Origin: Haemophilus quentini
Lineage (GTDB): Bacteria > Pseudomonadota > Gammaproteobacteria > Enterobacterales > Pasteurellaceae
Direction: 5' to 3'
Assembly: GCA_001752465.1 (NCBI GenBank)
Contig: MDJB01000019.1
Coordinates: forward strand, 1-32,876
DNA: 32,876 nucleotides
A model generated the notes under the pieces. The model was given only the letters and a program-made list of their open reading frames with translations. It was not told the origin of the DNA and searched no databases. Made by a program: the position numbers and the translations under genes. Shown here in pieces: positions 19,944-28,448 of the stretch (positions are counted from its first letter, which is position 1; each line of letters opens with the position of its first letter).

Positions 19944-20866
19944 TGAACTTTAAAAAATCAGAAGTTTTAAAGGCAATTGAAACCCAGTTTAAAAAAGACT
20001 TTGTAGCGGGTTTAGGTTTAATTAAACCGCAGTGGGACTTAATTGCAATGAAGGTATCCTCTAACACTAAAGTGAACACCTATGGTTTCTTAGGCCAGTT
20101 CCCGAAAATGGTGGAATGGGTAAATAAACGTCAGCGTAAAGCAATGCAAGCACAAGGTACCAGCATTGAAAACAAACTTTACGAAAGCACGGTGGGTATT
20201 CCGCGTACCGATATCGAAGATGACCAAGTAGGTTTATTCCGTCCAATGGTGCAACAGGCAGCACAAAGTGCGGCTGAATTGCCTGATGATTTGGTGTTTA
20301 GTTTGTTAAAAGCCGGTAAAACCACGCTTTGTTATGACGGCCAAAATTACTTTGATACTGATCACCCGGTTTACCCAAATGTGGATGGTACAGGTGCAAG
20401 TAAAGAGCAAAGTAACTTAACGACTGGCACAAAAGATGGTGCACCAACATTCTATCTTTTCGACACCACCAATGCGATTAAACCGTTAATTTGGCAAGAA
20501 CGCACTGCGCCAGAAATTGAAACGAAATTTGATCCTTCCAAGTCTGACACCGTATTTAACGAAGATATTTACGAATGGGGTGTGCGTGCTCGTGGTGCAG
20601 CTGGTTTTGGTTTCTGGCAGTTAGCGCACTGCGTGGAGAAAACTGAACTTACTGCGGAAAACATCATGGATGTCATTGCCAAAATGCAATCCTTAAAAGG
20701 TGACGGTGGCAAGTTATTGAACATTCGCCCAAATGTGATTTTAGTGCCACCTGCACTTGAATTCAAAGCACGTCAAATCTGCGAAGGTGAATTAATTAAC
20801 GGCACGACTAATATCTTAAAAGGTCGTTTGAAAGTGATTGTGTCTCCACAAATCATTGCGGAATAA
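19943..20866 (+). CDS. Major capsid protein (Mu gpT-like)
   Basis: This 307-residue protein matches the Mu gpT major head subunit: the opening KAIETQFKKDFVAGLGLIKPQW, then STVGIPRTDIEDDQVGLFRPM, DTDHPVYPN and the C-terminal NVILVPPALEFKARQI with IIAE at the end. It has an HK97-like fold by family and builds the icosahedral head. Length is the same as Mu gpT (305 aa). The ATG overlaps the protease stop (TAATG), and AAGGAG lies just before it. Confidence 0.95.
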   Translation: MNFKKSEVLKAIETQFKKDFVAGLGLIKPQWDLIAMKVSSNTKVNTYGFLGQFPKMVEWVNKRQRKAMQAQGTSIENKLYESTVGIPRTDIEDDQVGLFRPMVQQAAQSAAELPDDLVFSLLKAGKTTLCYDGQNYFDTDHPVYPNVDGTGASKEQSNLTTGTKDGAPTFYLFDTTNAIKPLIWQERTAPEIETKFDPSKSDTVFNEDIYEWGVRARGAAGFGFWQLAHCVEKTELTAENIMDVIAKMQSLKGDGGKLLNIRPNVILVPPALEFKARQICEGELINGTTNILKGRLKVIVSPQIIAE

Positions 20867-20874
20867 CCATCAAT

Positions 20875-20894
20875 AAGGGCGAGCAATCGCCCTT
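20875..20894 (+). terminator. Stem-loop after the capsid gene
   Basis: An 8-bp stem AAGGGCGA/TCGCCCTT with the loop GCAA follows the capsid stop. The T-tract is very short and the ribosome-binding site of the next gene comes directly after. It is either a weak terminator or a 3' stabiliser that keeps capsid mRNA more abundant than downstream mRNA. Confidence 0.55.
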
Positions 20895-20905
20895 TAGGAG
20901 CAAAA

Positions 20906-21184
20906 ATGGCAAAGGAACAGCAAGATGAAGTAAAAGCTGAGACGCAAGATGAAACTGCAGAAAACACATCTGATGTTTTGGTAGAAGGCAGTGGGGTAAT
21001 TAACCCAATTGCCTATGCGGTGACGTTACGTGCAATTCATCCGCAAGACTCTTATGGTCGCTGCGGCTATCGTTTTAACAAAGAAAGTGCGGTGGAAATT
21101 CCAGTTGAAAACTTGACGGGTGAGCAAGTCATTATGCTTGCTGAAGATCCCTGGTTGGAACTTATTCCCATCTGCGAAAAATAA
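20906..21184 (+). CDS. Mu gp35-like protein (FluMu HI1506 type)
   Basis: This 92-residue protein begins with an acidic, disordered ~30-residue stretch and continues with a small compact domain: YAVTLRAIHPQDSYGRCGYRF, then VEIPVENLTGEQVIMLAEDPWLEL. From memory this corresponds to HI1506 of FluMu (gp35), a small two-domain head protein. It may decorate the capsid or help head closure; its role is unproven. TAGGAG precedes the ATG. An uptake sequence lies at 21085-21093. Confidence 0.75.
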   Translation: MAKEQQDEVKAETQDETAENTSDVLVEGSGVINPIAYAVTLRAIHPQDSYGRCGYRFNKESAVEIPVENLTGEQVIMLAEDPWLELIPICEK

Positions 21185-21193
21185 GGATGAGTG

Positions 21194-21625
21194 ATGCATT
21201 ACGCCAGTGCAGAAGATTTTGTGTTACGTGTAGGGGAAGTGCAAGCCATTGAACTGACCGACCGCGATTTGACTGGGCAAGTTAATGACAATTTGCTTGA
21301 TGTCGCATTGTCTGACAGCTCAAGCCAAATTGATGGTTATTTGGCAGCACGTTATACCCTCCCTCTTGTGAGTGTGCCACAAAACTTAGTGCGACTTTGT
21401 TGTGATTTGGCTCGTTATCGTTTAGCGAGTATGTCTCATGTGACGATTACAGAAGAAATTATTACACGCTATAAATTAAGTTTAAAAGAACTTGAGGATA
21501 TCAGTGTGGGTAAGATTTCACTTGGGTTGCCGCCTACAGAGAATAATGATGCCAACGAACAAGACAATGGTGTGATCTTTACTAATCCGAAAAACAGGAT
21601 TTTTGCGCGTGATCACTCAAATTGA
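21194..21625 (+). CDS. Mu gp36-like head-tail protein (DUF1320)
   Basis: This 143-residue protein has the DUF1320 pattern: MHYASAEDFVLRVGEVQAIE, then LDVALSDSSSQIDGYLAARYTLPL and LCCDLARYRL, which are the hallmark helices. Family members are head-tail connector (gp6-like) adaptors that dock on the portal. AAGGATG precedes the ATG; an in-frame GTG directly upstream is less likely. The C-terminal tail overlaps the next gene. Confidence 0.87.
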   Translation: MHYASAEDFVLRVGEVQAIELTDRDLTGQVNDNLLDVALSDSSSQIDGYLAARYTLPLVSVPQNLVRLCCDLARYRLASMSHVTITEEIITRYKLSLKELEDISVGKISLGLPPTENNDANEQDNGVIFTNPKNRIFARDHSN

Positions 21626-22271
21626 AAATGCCCTTGTAGAACGCCTACAGCGTGGCTTAGGGCGTTTAGTCAATACTGTTAAAAGCTATGGCGGTGAGCT
21701 CGATGATGAAAGTCTTGGGACATCACGTTTGCCGATGTGTTTAGTCACTTTTGGGGGCGCACGTATCGAACGTATGGGCACCAATTTGAAGCGCCATCAA
21801 TCCACAGCAAACTTTGTCATTATCGTGGCAGTAAATAGCTTGCGTAGCAATATTGCGGCACGACAAGGCGGAGCGGATAAACGAGAGGTGGGCGTTAATC
21901 AGTTGATTACAGCCGTACGCCGTTTGTTAGATGCGCAAACCTTGGGGCAATTAGTTAAACCATTGAAACCGACAAGGGTGCGCACGCTTTTTAATAATGC
22001 CACTTTTAAAGGTGGGGCGATAACGGCTTATGCGATTGAGTATGACGCAGTCTATGACGATTTGAGTCCGTTAGAAGATGGCCGTTATCCTGAAATGACA
22101 CAGGATAGCAAAAATCCTGATTATTTGTTTACGCATTATCATGGTGAGCTATCGCCACCAGATCCGATGCTAGAACGTATTGGTAACAACATTTATGACC
22201 CAATAAGCGGTGCTAGAGTGCCGTTTGAGGTGGAGACACAAAATGAAAGTGAAAGCAGTAATAGGCATTAA
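21609..22271 (+). CDS. Mu gp37-like protein (DUF1834)
   Basis: This 220-residue protein fits DUF1834, the Mu gp37 family: the start TQIENALVERLQRGLGRLVNTVKSYGGELDD (outline), LPMCLVTFGG and a beta-rich core ending FKGGAITAYAIEYDAVYDDL. Members are thought to be tail terminator proteins. I chose the GTG at 21609, since AGGA ends 8 bases upstream; a TTG at 21603 is the alternative. The family usually ends near residue 200 with LER.GNNIYDP-type sequence, as here. Confidence 0.85.
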   Translation: MITQIENALVERLQRGLGRLVNTVKSYGGELDDESLGTSRLPMCLVTFGGARIERMGTNLKRHQSTANFVIIVAVNSLRSNIAARQGGADKREVGVNQLITAVRRLLDAQTLGQLVKPLKPTRVRTLFNNATFKGGAITAYAIEYDAVYDDLSPLEDGRYPEMTQDSKNPDYLFTHYHGELSPPDPMLERIGNNIYDPISGARVPFEVETQNESESSNRH

Positions 22272-22425
22272 GGTGCCGATGGAACATCAACCTTATACCT
22301 ATATTGAACAAATACCGGTAGAGGTAGAGCCGTCGATTTATTATCAGCGCCGTATTAATGATGGCGATTTGATTGTAATCACAGACACACGTTCACGCAA
22401 AGAGCAGGAGAAAGACAATGGCTGA
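22243..22425 (+). CDS. DUF2635 protein (Mu gp38-like)
   Basis: This 60-residue protein starts inside the previous gene (ATG at 22243, GTGGAG upstream) and overlaps the sheath start by 8 bases. The pattern VKAVIGIKVPMEHQPYTYI, IPVEVEPSIYYQRRINDGDL is that of DUF2635, the small protein always found just before the sheath in Mu-like phages. YYQRRINDGDL is the recognisable core. Its structural role is unknown. Confidence 0.83.
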   Translation: MKVKAVIGIKVPMEHQPYTYIEQIPVEVEPSIYYQRRINDGDLIVITDTRSRKEQEKDNG

Positions 22426-23833
22426 AACGAATATTGATTTTGATAATATCCCGACGAGTCTTCGTAAACCGGGTGTTTATACAGAATACAACTCACGCAA
22501 TGCAGTGAGTACTTTGCCAACAAATGAGCAAAACGTCTTAATTGTGGCACCGATGTTAAATGCAACAAAAACATTTAGCGCACCGACACCGATTTATTCG
22601 GATGTAGATGCAAAAAATACATTTGGTACTGGGTCTTGGGCTCACTTAATGGCGCGTATTGCTATCCAAAATAATGCCATGATCCGTTTAACGGTAATTG
22701 GTTTAAAAGAGAGTGATTCAGGTGTGGCAGCAACTGGCACCATTACGCTAACAGGCACAGCAAGCAACGCTGGCGTGCTTAAAGTTATCATTGGTGGTCT
22801 TGATTATGCGGTGGCAATCGCTAAATCTGAAACCGCTGCCAACATTGCTGCCCGTTTAAATGCGGTGATTAATGCGGGGGAATATTGTCCTGTCAGTGCA
22901 ACAGTCAGTGAAGGTACTGTTACGCTTACTGCGAAATGTAAAGGCGAAATTGGCAATGAGATTAGTGTCAATGCCACATTAAGCGCAAATGATATGGCGG
23001 TGAATGTTTCTGCCCTTGCAAATGGTGCCGAAAATGCCGATTTAGCGACGGCATTAGCATCAGTGGCTGGTCAGCACTATCACGTGATTATCTCCCCTTT
23101 TGCGGATGATAAAAATGTGAAAGCCTTGCGCGAACATTTAGAGTCGGTAGCAAGTCCTGTTGAGAAAAAACCGGGTGTTGGCGTATTAGGTTTTAATGGC
23201 ACATTGGCAAGCGGTACCACTTATACTGAAAAGATCAATGCAAATCGCATTACCGTGGGTTGGTATAAAGGGGCGGTTGAATCTAATGCCTTAATCGCTG
23301 CGGGATATGGGGCGGTTATTGCAGGCGAAGAAGACCCCGCTAAACCGTTAAATACGCTTGAGATTAAAGGTTTAACCCCTGTTGATGCCACTCAAACACC
23401 GTTAAAAACCGAAGTCAATCAGGCACTTTTCCATGGTTTAACCCCTATTACAGTGGTGAATAATCGTGTGCAAATTATGCGTGCAATTACGACTTATACC
23501 AAGTCACCCGCGAATGTGGATGATCCTGCGTGGTTAGACTTAACCACAATTCGTACACTGGACTATACGCGTAAAGCGATTGAACAGCGTATTGAGTTAC
23601 GTTTCCCTCGTGCGAAATTATCTAATCGTACCCCACAAAAAGTGCGGTCAGAAATCCTTGATGTGCTCTATCGTTTAGAGCAACAAGAGATTTTAGAAAA
23701 TGTGGATGCGAACAAGGGTAAATTGCTTGTTGTTCGCAATGGCCAAGATCCAAATCGTTTAGATACGGCAATTCCAGCGGATGTGGTAAATGGCTTACAC
23801 GTTGTCGCTAACCGAATTGATTTAATTTTATAG
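22418..23833 (+). CDS. Tail sheath protein (Mu gpL-like)
   Basis: This 471-residue contractile sheath subunit has the sheath N-terminus (IPTSLRKPGVYTEYNSRNAV), a variable inserted beta domain (~110-210, rich in Thr/Ala/Gly), the conserved core near 220-340 (YHVIISPFADDKNVKALREHL; TVGWYKGA, AAGYGAVIAGEEDPAKPLN) and the C-terminal part with LDYTRKAIEQRIELRFPRAKLSNRT (outline). It would contract to drive the tube into the cell. Length is near Mu gpL (495 aa). AGGAGAAAG precedes the ATG. An uptake sequence lies at 23640-23648. Confidence 0.95.
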   Translation: MAETNIDFDNIPTSLRKPGVYTEYNSRNAVSTLPTNEQNVLIVAPMLNATKTFSAPTPIYSDVDAKNTFGTGSWAHLMARIAIQNNAMIRLTVIGLKESDSGVAATGTITLTGTASNAGVLKVIIGGLDYAVAIAKSETAANIAARLNAVINAGEYCPVSATVSEGTVTLTAKCKGEIGNEISVNATLSANDMAVNVSALANGAENADLATALASVAGQHYHVIISPFADDKNVKALREHLESVASPVEKKPGVGVLGFNGTLASGTTYTEKINANRITVGWYKGAVESNALIAAGYGAVIAGEEDPAKPLNTLEIKGLTPVDATQTPLKTEVNQALFHGLTPITVVNNRVQIMRAITTYTKSPANVDDPAWLDLTTIRTLDYTRKAIEQRIELRFPRAKLSNRTPQKVRSEILDVLYRLEQQEILENVDANKGKLLVVRNGQDPNRLDTAIPADVVNGLHVVANRIDLIL

Positions 23834-23842
23834 GGGGCGTAA

Positions 23843-24214
23843 ATGGAAAAATATGCAGGTTCGGCTGTGCTTGAAGTGGACGGCACAGAAATTGAAATCA
23901 CCGATTTAAACGTGACAAAACAAACCGGGCGTAAATTAGTCAAAACCATGAACTCTGAAGGGCGTGCACGTGGTTTTGCCAAAGGCATTGCGACTTGGGA
24001 ATTATCATTGACGGCAGCAATGCCTGTGGATGGTTCGGAAATTGATTGGGCGGGTATCAGTGATGCGAAAATCACGGTATATCCGCTTAATCAAGAAGAT
24101 AAGCGCACATCCTACCTTGGCTGCTTTACTACGCAAGTAGGCGAGAAATACACGGTGGATAACGAAGCCGTTATTGATATCCAGATGAATGCGCTTAAAG
24201 AGGTGAAAGAATAA
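23843..24214 (+). CDS. Tail tube protein (Mu gpM-like)
   Basis: This 123-residue protein matches the Mu gpM tail tube family: YAGSAVLEVDGTEIEITDLNV, then FAKGIATWELSLTAAMPVDGSEID and the end VDNEAVIDIQMNALKEVKE. It is beta-rich and forms the inner tube within the sheath. GGGGGCG lies before the ATG, 9 bases after the sheath stop. The stop overlaps the next start (TAATG). Confidence 0.93.
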   Translation: MEKYAGSAVLEVDGTEIEITDLNVTKQTGRKLVKTMNSEGRARGFAKGIATWELSLTAAMPVDGSEIDWAGISDAKITVYPLNQEDKRTSYLGCFTTQVGEKYTVDNEAVIDIQMNALKEVKE

Positions 24215-24555
24215 TGCGTTTATTGCTTGGTATTCCTTACGGTGATCGTCGTTATTTTGACTTTGACGTGCGATTACTAACCTTGGGGGGCGAATGTGCC
24301 ACCCTTGAGAAAGTCGCCGAGCTTGGTTTAGATGAGAAAGAAAACCTCACGAGAGCGGAGCAAATGCTCGTGGACTTGGCTTATTTATCTGAACAGCTTG
24401 ATATTATTGGTATTGCGCAAGATAAGCTCACGCCACAGTTTTTACTGGATAACCTTGCCACGGATGATTATGTGCTGATTACGCAAGCTATCGCAGAACT
24501 GCGAAAAAAGCACATCGACGCTGGGGAAAACCCGAGCAAAGCCGAAACCGAATAA
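24214..24555 (+). CDS. Tail assembly chaperone, short form (Mu gp41-like)
   Basis: This 113-residue protein, in the position of Mu gp41 between tube and tape measure, is the short form of the tail assembly chaperone. It is acidic and helical (LEKVAELGLDEKENLTRAEQ; LDIIGIAQDKLTPQFLLDNL). Chaperones of this type coat the tape measure while the tube forms. A slippery site near its end lets part of the ribosomes shift to make a longer form. The last 14 codons after the site are used only in the short form. Confidence 0.85.
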   Translation: MRLLLGIPYGDRRYFDFDVRLLTLGGECATLEKVAELGLDEKENLTRAEQMLVDLAYLSEQLDIIGIAQDKLTPQFLLDNLATDDYVLITQAIAELRKKHIDAGENPSKAETE

Positions 24556-24776
24556 AACAACATTACGGTGTGTTTGATGCCGAGAAGAATTACCGAAGTG
24601 CGGTTATTTTATTGGCTAAATTTGGGTTTACTGCTGAAGAAGTACGAGCAATGTGTCATGCGGAAGTTGCTGCGTGGGTGGCAAGTTGGCAACATTCGCA
24701 AGGTATTAAAACTCAGTCAGAAAAAGGCAACACGGTGCATTACAACCTTATGCGTCGTAAAACTAAGGGGGCGTAA
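24214..24776 (+). CDS. Tail assembly chaperone, -1 frameshift fusion (gp41-gp42-like)
   Basis: Shifting -1 at A AAA AAG (24504-24510) joins the first 99 codons to an 88-residue extension without an in-frame stop: it begins AHRRWGKPEQS and includes VFDAEKNYRSAVILLAKFGF and WQHSQGIKTQSEKG, ending at 24776. The total is 187 residues. Most tailed phages, including Mu, make both forms from an equivalent shift. The extension lacks its own good ribosome-binding site and start, which supports the fusion. Confidence 0.8.
24504..24537 (+). other. Programmed -1 ribosomal frameshift site
   Basis: A perfect slippery heptamer A AAA AAG lies in the correct frame at 24504-24510. Nine bases later there is a hairpin GCTGGG, loop GAAAA, CCC-GAGC (24520-24537, one bulge) that could pause ribosomes. 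The -1 frame is open from here to 24776. Confidence 0.82.
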
Positions 24777-24788
24777 GCCCCTTTTTTT
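24765..24788 (+). terminator. Terminator between tail chaperone and tape measure
   Basis: GGGGC/GCCCC around GTAA is followed by seven T. The stop codon of the frameshift product lies in its loop. It could lower tape-measure transcription relative to tube and sheath, unless ribosomes on the long form open the hairpin. Confidence 0.8.
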
Positions 24789-24822
24789 GTGGATTTAAAA
24801 TGAGTTTAAAGAGGGTTTAAAA

Positions 24823-27111
24823 ATGGCTGAGTTGAATTTAGCGTTGACGCTAAAAGCACGAGACCAAGCAAGCCGAGTTTTTCAGCGGGCACAATCGCAG
24901 ATTAAGCAAAGCACAAAAGCAATGGCAAGTGCACGCGAAGCGTTGGGCGTGCGAAGTGAACATAAAATCCAACAAGAAATTAATCATACCATTGCCGCTT
25001 ATAACCGATTGAAACGTAGTGGCACAGCCACTAGTCGCGAATTAGCTCGTGCGGCTGAAGCGACGCGCTCAAAAATTGCTGGGCTTAATGCGGAAATGGG
25101 GAAAACCTCTTGGGGGCAACGATTAGGCAATATCGGGCGAAATATTGCTGGTGCAACAGTAGGTGTTGCCGCTGGTGCAGCGGTTGCTGTGCCCAAAATT
25201 AGAAAGGCGGCAGATTATGATCTTGAAGTAGCAAAAATTGCAAATACAGCTTATTCAGGTGCAAGTATAGAAGAAAAGACAAAAGGTAAAGAAAAAATCC
25301 ATGGCGCAATTAAAGCGTCACTAAATTATGGCGGAACAAAAGAAGATGCATTAGGGGCTGTTGGACGTTTAATTGGTGAAGGCAATGTTTCGGTTGAGGA
25401 CGCATTAAAACTTTTGCCAACGATTCAAATGAACGCTACTGCAACTGGGGCAAGCACTGATGATATTTCCGCATTAGTCAATTCATTGCTAAATTTCGGC
25501 ATTAAAGTTGATGATATTCAACAAGCACTTGATTATGCCAGTGCCTCGGGTAAAGCGGGCGGTTTTGAATTAAAAGATATGGCACGTTATGCCCCTGAAT
25601 TTCTTTCAGCCGCAGGCAATACTGGCTTGGGGGGATTGGAAGACTTAAAACAGGTGTTTAAAGGTGCGCAACAAGTTTATAAGGTTTCAGGCGGTACGGG
25701 ACAAAGCTCAACTAACTTAGTCAATTTCTTTTCAAAACTGCGTTCTAGTGATACAGCAAAAAAATTTGAAAAATTAGAAGTTTATGATCCCAAAACTAAG
25801 AAAACCCATGGTATGGATTTTGAAAAATCCATGACCAACGAAATGAAAACAGGCAAAAATGCGATTGAAGCCTTTATGAGCATAATTGATCAGGTGCTTG
25901 CAAGCGATAGAACGTATCAAAAACTGCTAAAAAAACTTAATAACGCAAAAGACGATAAAGAAGCGCAAGCTATTGCAGAGCGTATAGCGAAATATGTGGA
26001 AACCACAAAACTTGCTGAAGTGATGCCAGATATTCAAGCAGGCACGGCAATGTTTGCAATACGCCGTGATAAAAATACGGCTCAAAATGTAGATGAGCAA
26101 TATGCCATTGCTGAAAAAGGCAACTTCAACAAAGAAGATTTTGATTTTATGCGCCAACAAAATTCAGTTCGTTTTCAGATTGCTAAAAACAAACAGGAAA
26201 TGAATTCAATTGAAAACTGGAATGGTGCAAATGATAGATTAGGAAATGCCGCAGACTGGTTAAGTGAAAATATAGAAGAATTTCCAAATTTAACCAAAGC
26301 CGTTGTTGGAGCAACAGACGCGTTACAAATTTTCAGTGCAGGACTTGCTGGGTTTTCTCTAATTGATTTATTAACGGATGGGAAAATGGGGGGCGGTGCT
26401 TTAGGTAAAGTGACCCAAGGTGTAGCAACAACATCCGCGATTGCGAATGGAGCTGGCAAATTACTCAATATCGGCGGAAAAGTCGCTACCGCAACAAGTG
26501 CGGCAATGGGTGTAGGTGGTTTAATGATTGCTGGAGAACAACGTACAACAGAAGAAGCGAAGACTGAAGAAAAAACCGAAGCCAAAACTGCACAAGAAAA
26601 GCAGTTAGAAAACCAATTTTATGCCAATGCTTACGGGGGCAATAAACCGGCCACAACCCATTACGCACCGCAAGGTTTCGGTTATAACAAAAATTCAGTC
26701 TGGGGAACAGCTGGACGTTCAGGCGAAGTAGCTGAAATCGCACGTAAAGATGAAGTGGCCGCTTTACGCCTTGAGCGAGGCACACTCACGCAAGCTCAAT
26801 ATGATGAGCGCACGCGCCAAAGTGCGGTGAAAATTGCGGAAATTCGCAATCAGGGGAAAGGCTATTCAGGTTTATCTGTAGCGGCTAATGACACCGACTC
26901 CGCTTTAAGTCGCACACTGGGAGATTTATCTGGCTTGGCTAACTATCAAGCGGATTTTCAGCATTTTGGGCAAACCATTAGCGACGGATTAAAAACCGCC
27001 ATTGAAAGCCAAAATTTCACAATTCAAAATCAAATTAAGATTGATATGGATGGGCGACCTGTTTATGAAGGGGTTGCTGAAAATATCTATCAATCAATGA
27101 AACGGGGGTAA
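24823..27111 (+). CDS. Tape measure protein
   Basis: This 762-residue tail length ruler has the common layout: an N-terminal coiled coil (AELNLALTLKARDQASRVFQRAQSQI, outline), an Ala/Gly-rich membrane-like segment near 105-125 (GRNIAGATVGVAAGAAVAVP), the phage tail tape measure core domain (~130-340), and another Gly/Ala-rich hydrophobic region near 490-570. The C-terminus carries a tube-tip-like end. The whole-gene position between chaperone and gpN supports the call. A short GAGGG precedes the ATG. An uptake sequence lies at 26820-26828. Confidence 0.93.
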   Translation: MAELNLALTLKARDQASRVFQRAQSQIKQSTKAMASAREALGVRSEHKIQQEINHTIAAYNRLKRSGTATSRELARAAEATRSKIAGLNAEMGKTSWGQRLGNIGRNIAGATVGVAAGAAVAVPKIRKAADYDLEVAKIANTAYSGASIEEKTKGKEKIHGAIKASLNYGGTKEDALGAVGRLIGEGNVSVEDALKLLPTIQMNATATGASTDDISALVNSLLNFGIKVDDIQQALDYASASGKAGGFELKDMARYAPEFLSAAGNTGLGGLEDLKQVFKGAQQVYKVSGGTGQSSTNLVNFFSKLRSSDTAKKFEKLEVYDPKTKKTHGMDFEKSMTNEMKTGKNAIEAFMSIIDQVLASDRTYQKLLKKLNNAKDDKEAQAIAERIAKYVETTKLAEVMPDIQAGTAMFAIRRDKNTAQNVDEQYAIAEKGNFNKEDFDFMRQQNSVRFQIAKNKQEMNSIENWNGANDRLGNAADWLSENIEEFPNLTKAVVGATDALQIFSAGLAGFSLIDLLTDGKMGGGALGKVTQGVATTSAIANGAGKLLNIGGKVATATSAAMGVGGLMIAGEQRTTEEAKTEEKTEAKTAQEKQLENQFYANAYGGNKPATTHYAPQGFGYNKNSVWGTAGRSGEVAEIARKDEVAALRLERGTLTQAQYDERTRQSAVKIAEIRNQGKGYSGLSVAANDTDSALSRTLGDLSGLANYQADFQHFGQTISDGLKTAIESQNFTIQNQIKIDMDGRPVYEGVAENIYQSMKRG

Positions 27112-27113
27112 CT

Positions 27114-28448
27114 ATGGGTTGGACAATACCTGTACAACGTGCAAGTTTTCGCGGCGTGCGTTTTGATGTGCTTTCGGTGGATGATGATGTCTATCGCTCA
27201 ACCATTGAGCATGCTTATCCTTTCGTCAATGGTGCAGATGTGGAAGATTTGGGGTTAAATCCATTAACCGTGCGTATGCAAGCCGTATTTTATGGGCCAG
27301 GCTATTATACGGACTTTAAGACGTTTTTAAGCGTGCTACAAAAATCAGGGACGGCAACATTAGTGCATCCGATTCGTGGGCGTTTGCAAAATATGATTTG
27401 CACTGGGGCGAGTTTTCACCACGAAGCGGAGATGATTGATTATGTGGCGTTAGATTTGACTTTTATTGAATCTACGCCAGCTAAACCGATTTTTGTCTTT
27501 AATTATTCCCTATTGGCAAAAATAGATGCCTTACTGACTGAATTAGAAAACGTTGTTGATGATGCGATGGCATTGTATGGCGAATTTATGGAGATTGTTG
27601 CCTTTGCCGCTAATACAAAATCACGTTTGTTGGGCGTGTATGGCGCATTATTTGGCTGTTTTGAGCAAGTGCGCGGGTTATTTGATTTTGACAAAACCAA
27701 GTATGGTGTGTCGCCTGTCGTGACACAAGATAACTTTAAAGCAAAATCTAGCCGTGCTGTGCGTGATTTGGTGACAATGATTGATTCGGGGTTGCGCCAA
27801 ATTGCTGCGCGCAAGGACTTAACTACCCGAGCAAAATTTGATGAGGTACTCCGCACAATACGTCAAATTAAGCATATTCCTGCAGATTTGGTGAGTGGTA
27901 AGAATATTAAATCTGCCAAAGAACAAGCCGCGTTGAAATCATTAACGACCTCTTTTAGTAAGAGTGATACAGAATCTGTGCATTTAATGATGCAGTTAGC
28001 CTCTAGTGTTGCTTTGTTGCGTATTGCCACTGAATTGGTAGAGGACGATGATTTATTGCCACAGGATATTGATTACATCACGACTCAAGTGCGGTCACAA
28101 ATTATGGATAATTTACAATTGTTACGCAAACAAGTGGACGATGAACATCGTGGGGAAAATATCACGGTATTAAGCACACCCAATACGAGTTTTTATACGG
28201 CTGCGCATAATACAGCAGAGCAATTACGCAATAAAGTGCATAAGTTTACTCAACTTGCCCTTGCGGCAATTAATCGTAAACCGCCTTTAATGGTTCGCGA
28301 GGTGCCATTTAGCGGTACTGTGCAACAAATTGCACATGCATTTTATCAGGATTACAAACGCGCAGATGAATTATTAAGATTGAATCCGCAGATCCGTTAT
28401 CCGAATTTTGTTGAGCGTGGGGAGTGGTTAAACAGCTATGTCAAATAA
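27114..28448 (+). CDS. DNA circulation / baseplate hub protein N (Mu gp43-like)
   Basis: This 444-residue protein has the DNA_circ_N opening at ~5-90: PVQRASFRGVRFDVLSVDDD, then YPFVNGADVEDLG, VYGPGY-like FYGPGYYTDF and LVHPIRGRLQN. In Mu, gpN is part of the tail tip and its name comes from a role in holding infecting DNA ends together. The C-terminal ~50 residues (FSGTVQQIAHAFYQDYKRADELLRLNP, outline) resemble a LysM-like domain. GGGGG precedes the ATG. An uptake sequence lies at 28087-28095. Confidence 0.92.
   Translation: MGWTIPVQRASFRGVRFDVLSVDDDVYRSTIEHAYPFVNGADVEDLGLNPLTVRMQAVFYGPGYYTDFKTFLSVLQKSGTATLVHPIRGRLQNMICTGASFHHEAEMIDYVALDLTFIESTPAKPIFVFNYSLLAKIDALLTELENVVDDAMALYGEFMEIVAFAANTKSRLLGVYGALFGCFEQVRGLFDFDKTKYGVSPVVTQDNFKAKSSRAVRDLVTMIDSGLRQIAARKDLTTRAKFDEVLRTIRQIKHIPADLVSGKNIKSAKEQAALKSLTTSFSKSDTESVHLMMQLASSVALLRIATELVEDDDLLPQDIDYITTQVRSQIMDNLQLLRKQVDDEHRGENITVLSTPNTSFYTAAHNTAEQLRNKVHKFTQLALAAINRKPPLMVREVPFSGTVQQIAHAFYQDYKRADELLRLNPQIRYPNFVERGEWLNSYVK

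Noticed and set aside
24568-24798. Independent genes after the tail chaperone
   Set aside because: One of the two overlapping frames is the -1 extension of the chaperone; the other has poor composition and no ribosome-binding site.
26175-26585. 136-codon minus-strand ORF in the tape measure gene
   Set aside because: Ala/Pro/Ser-rich translation opposite the Gly/Ala-rich tape measure segment; a composition artefact.
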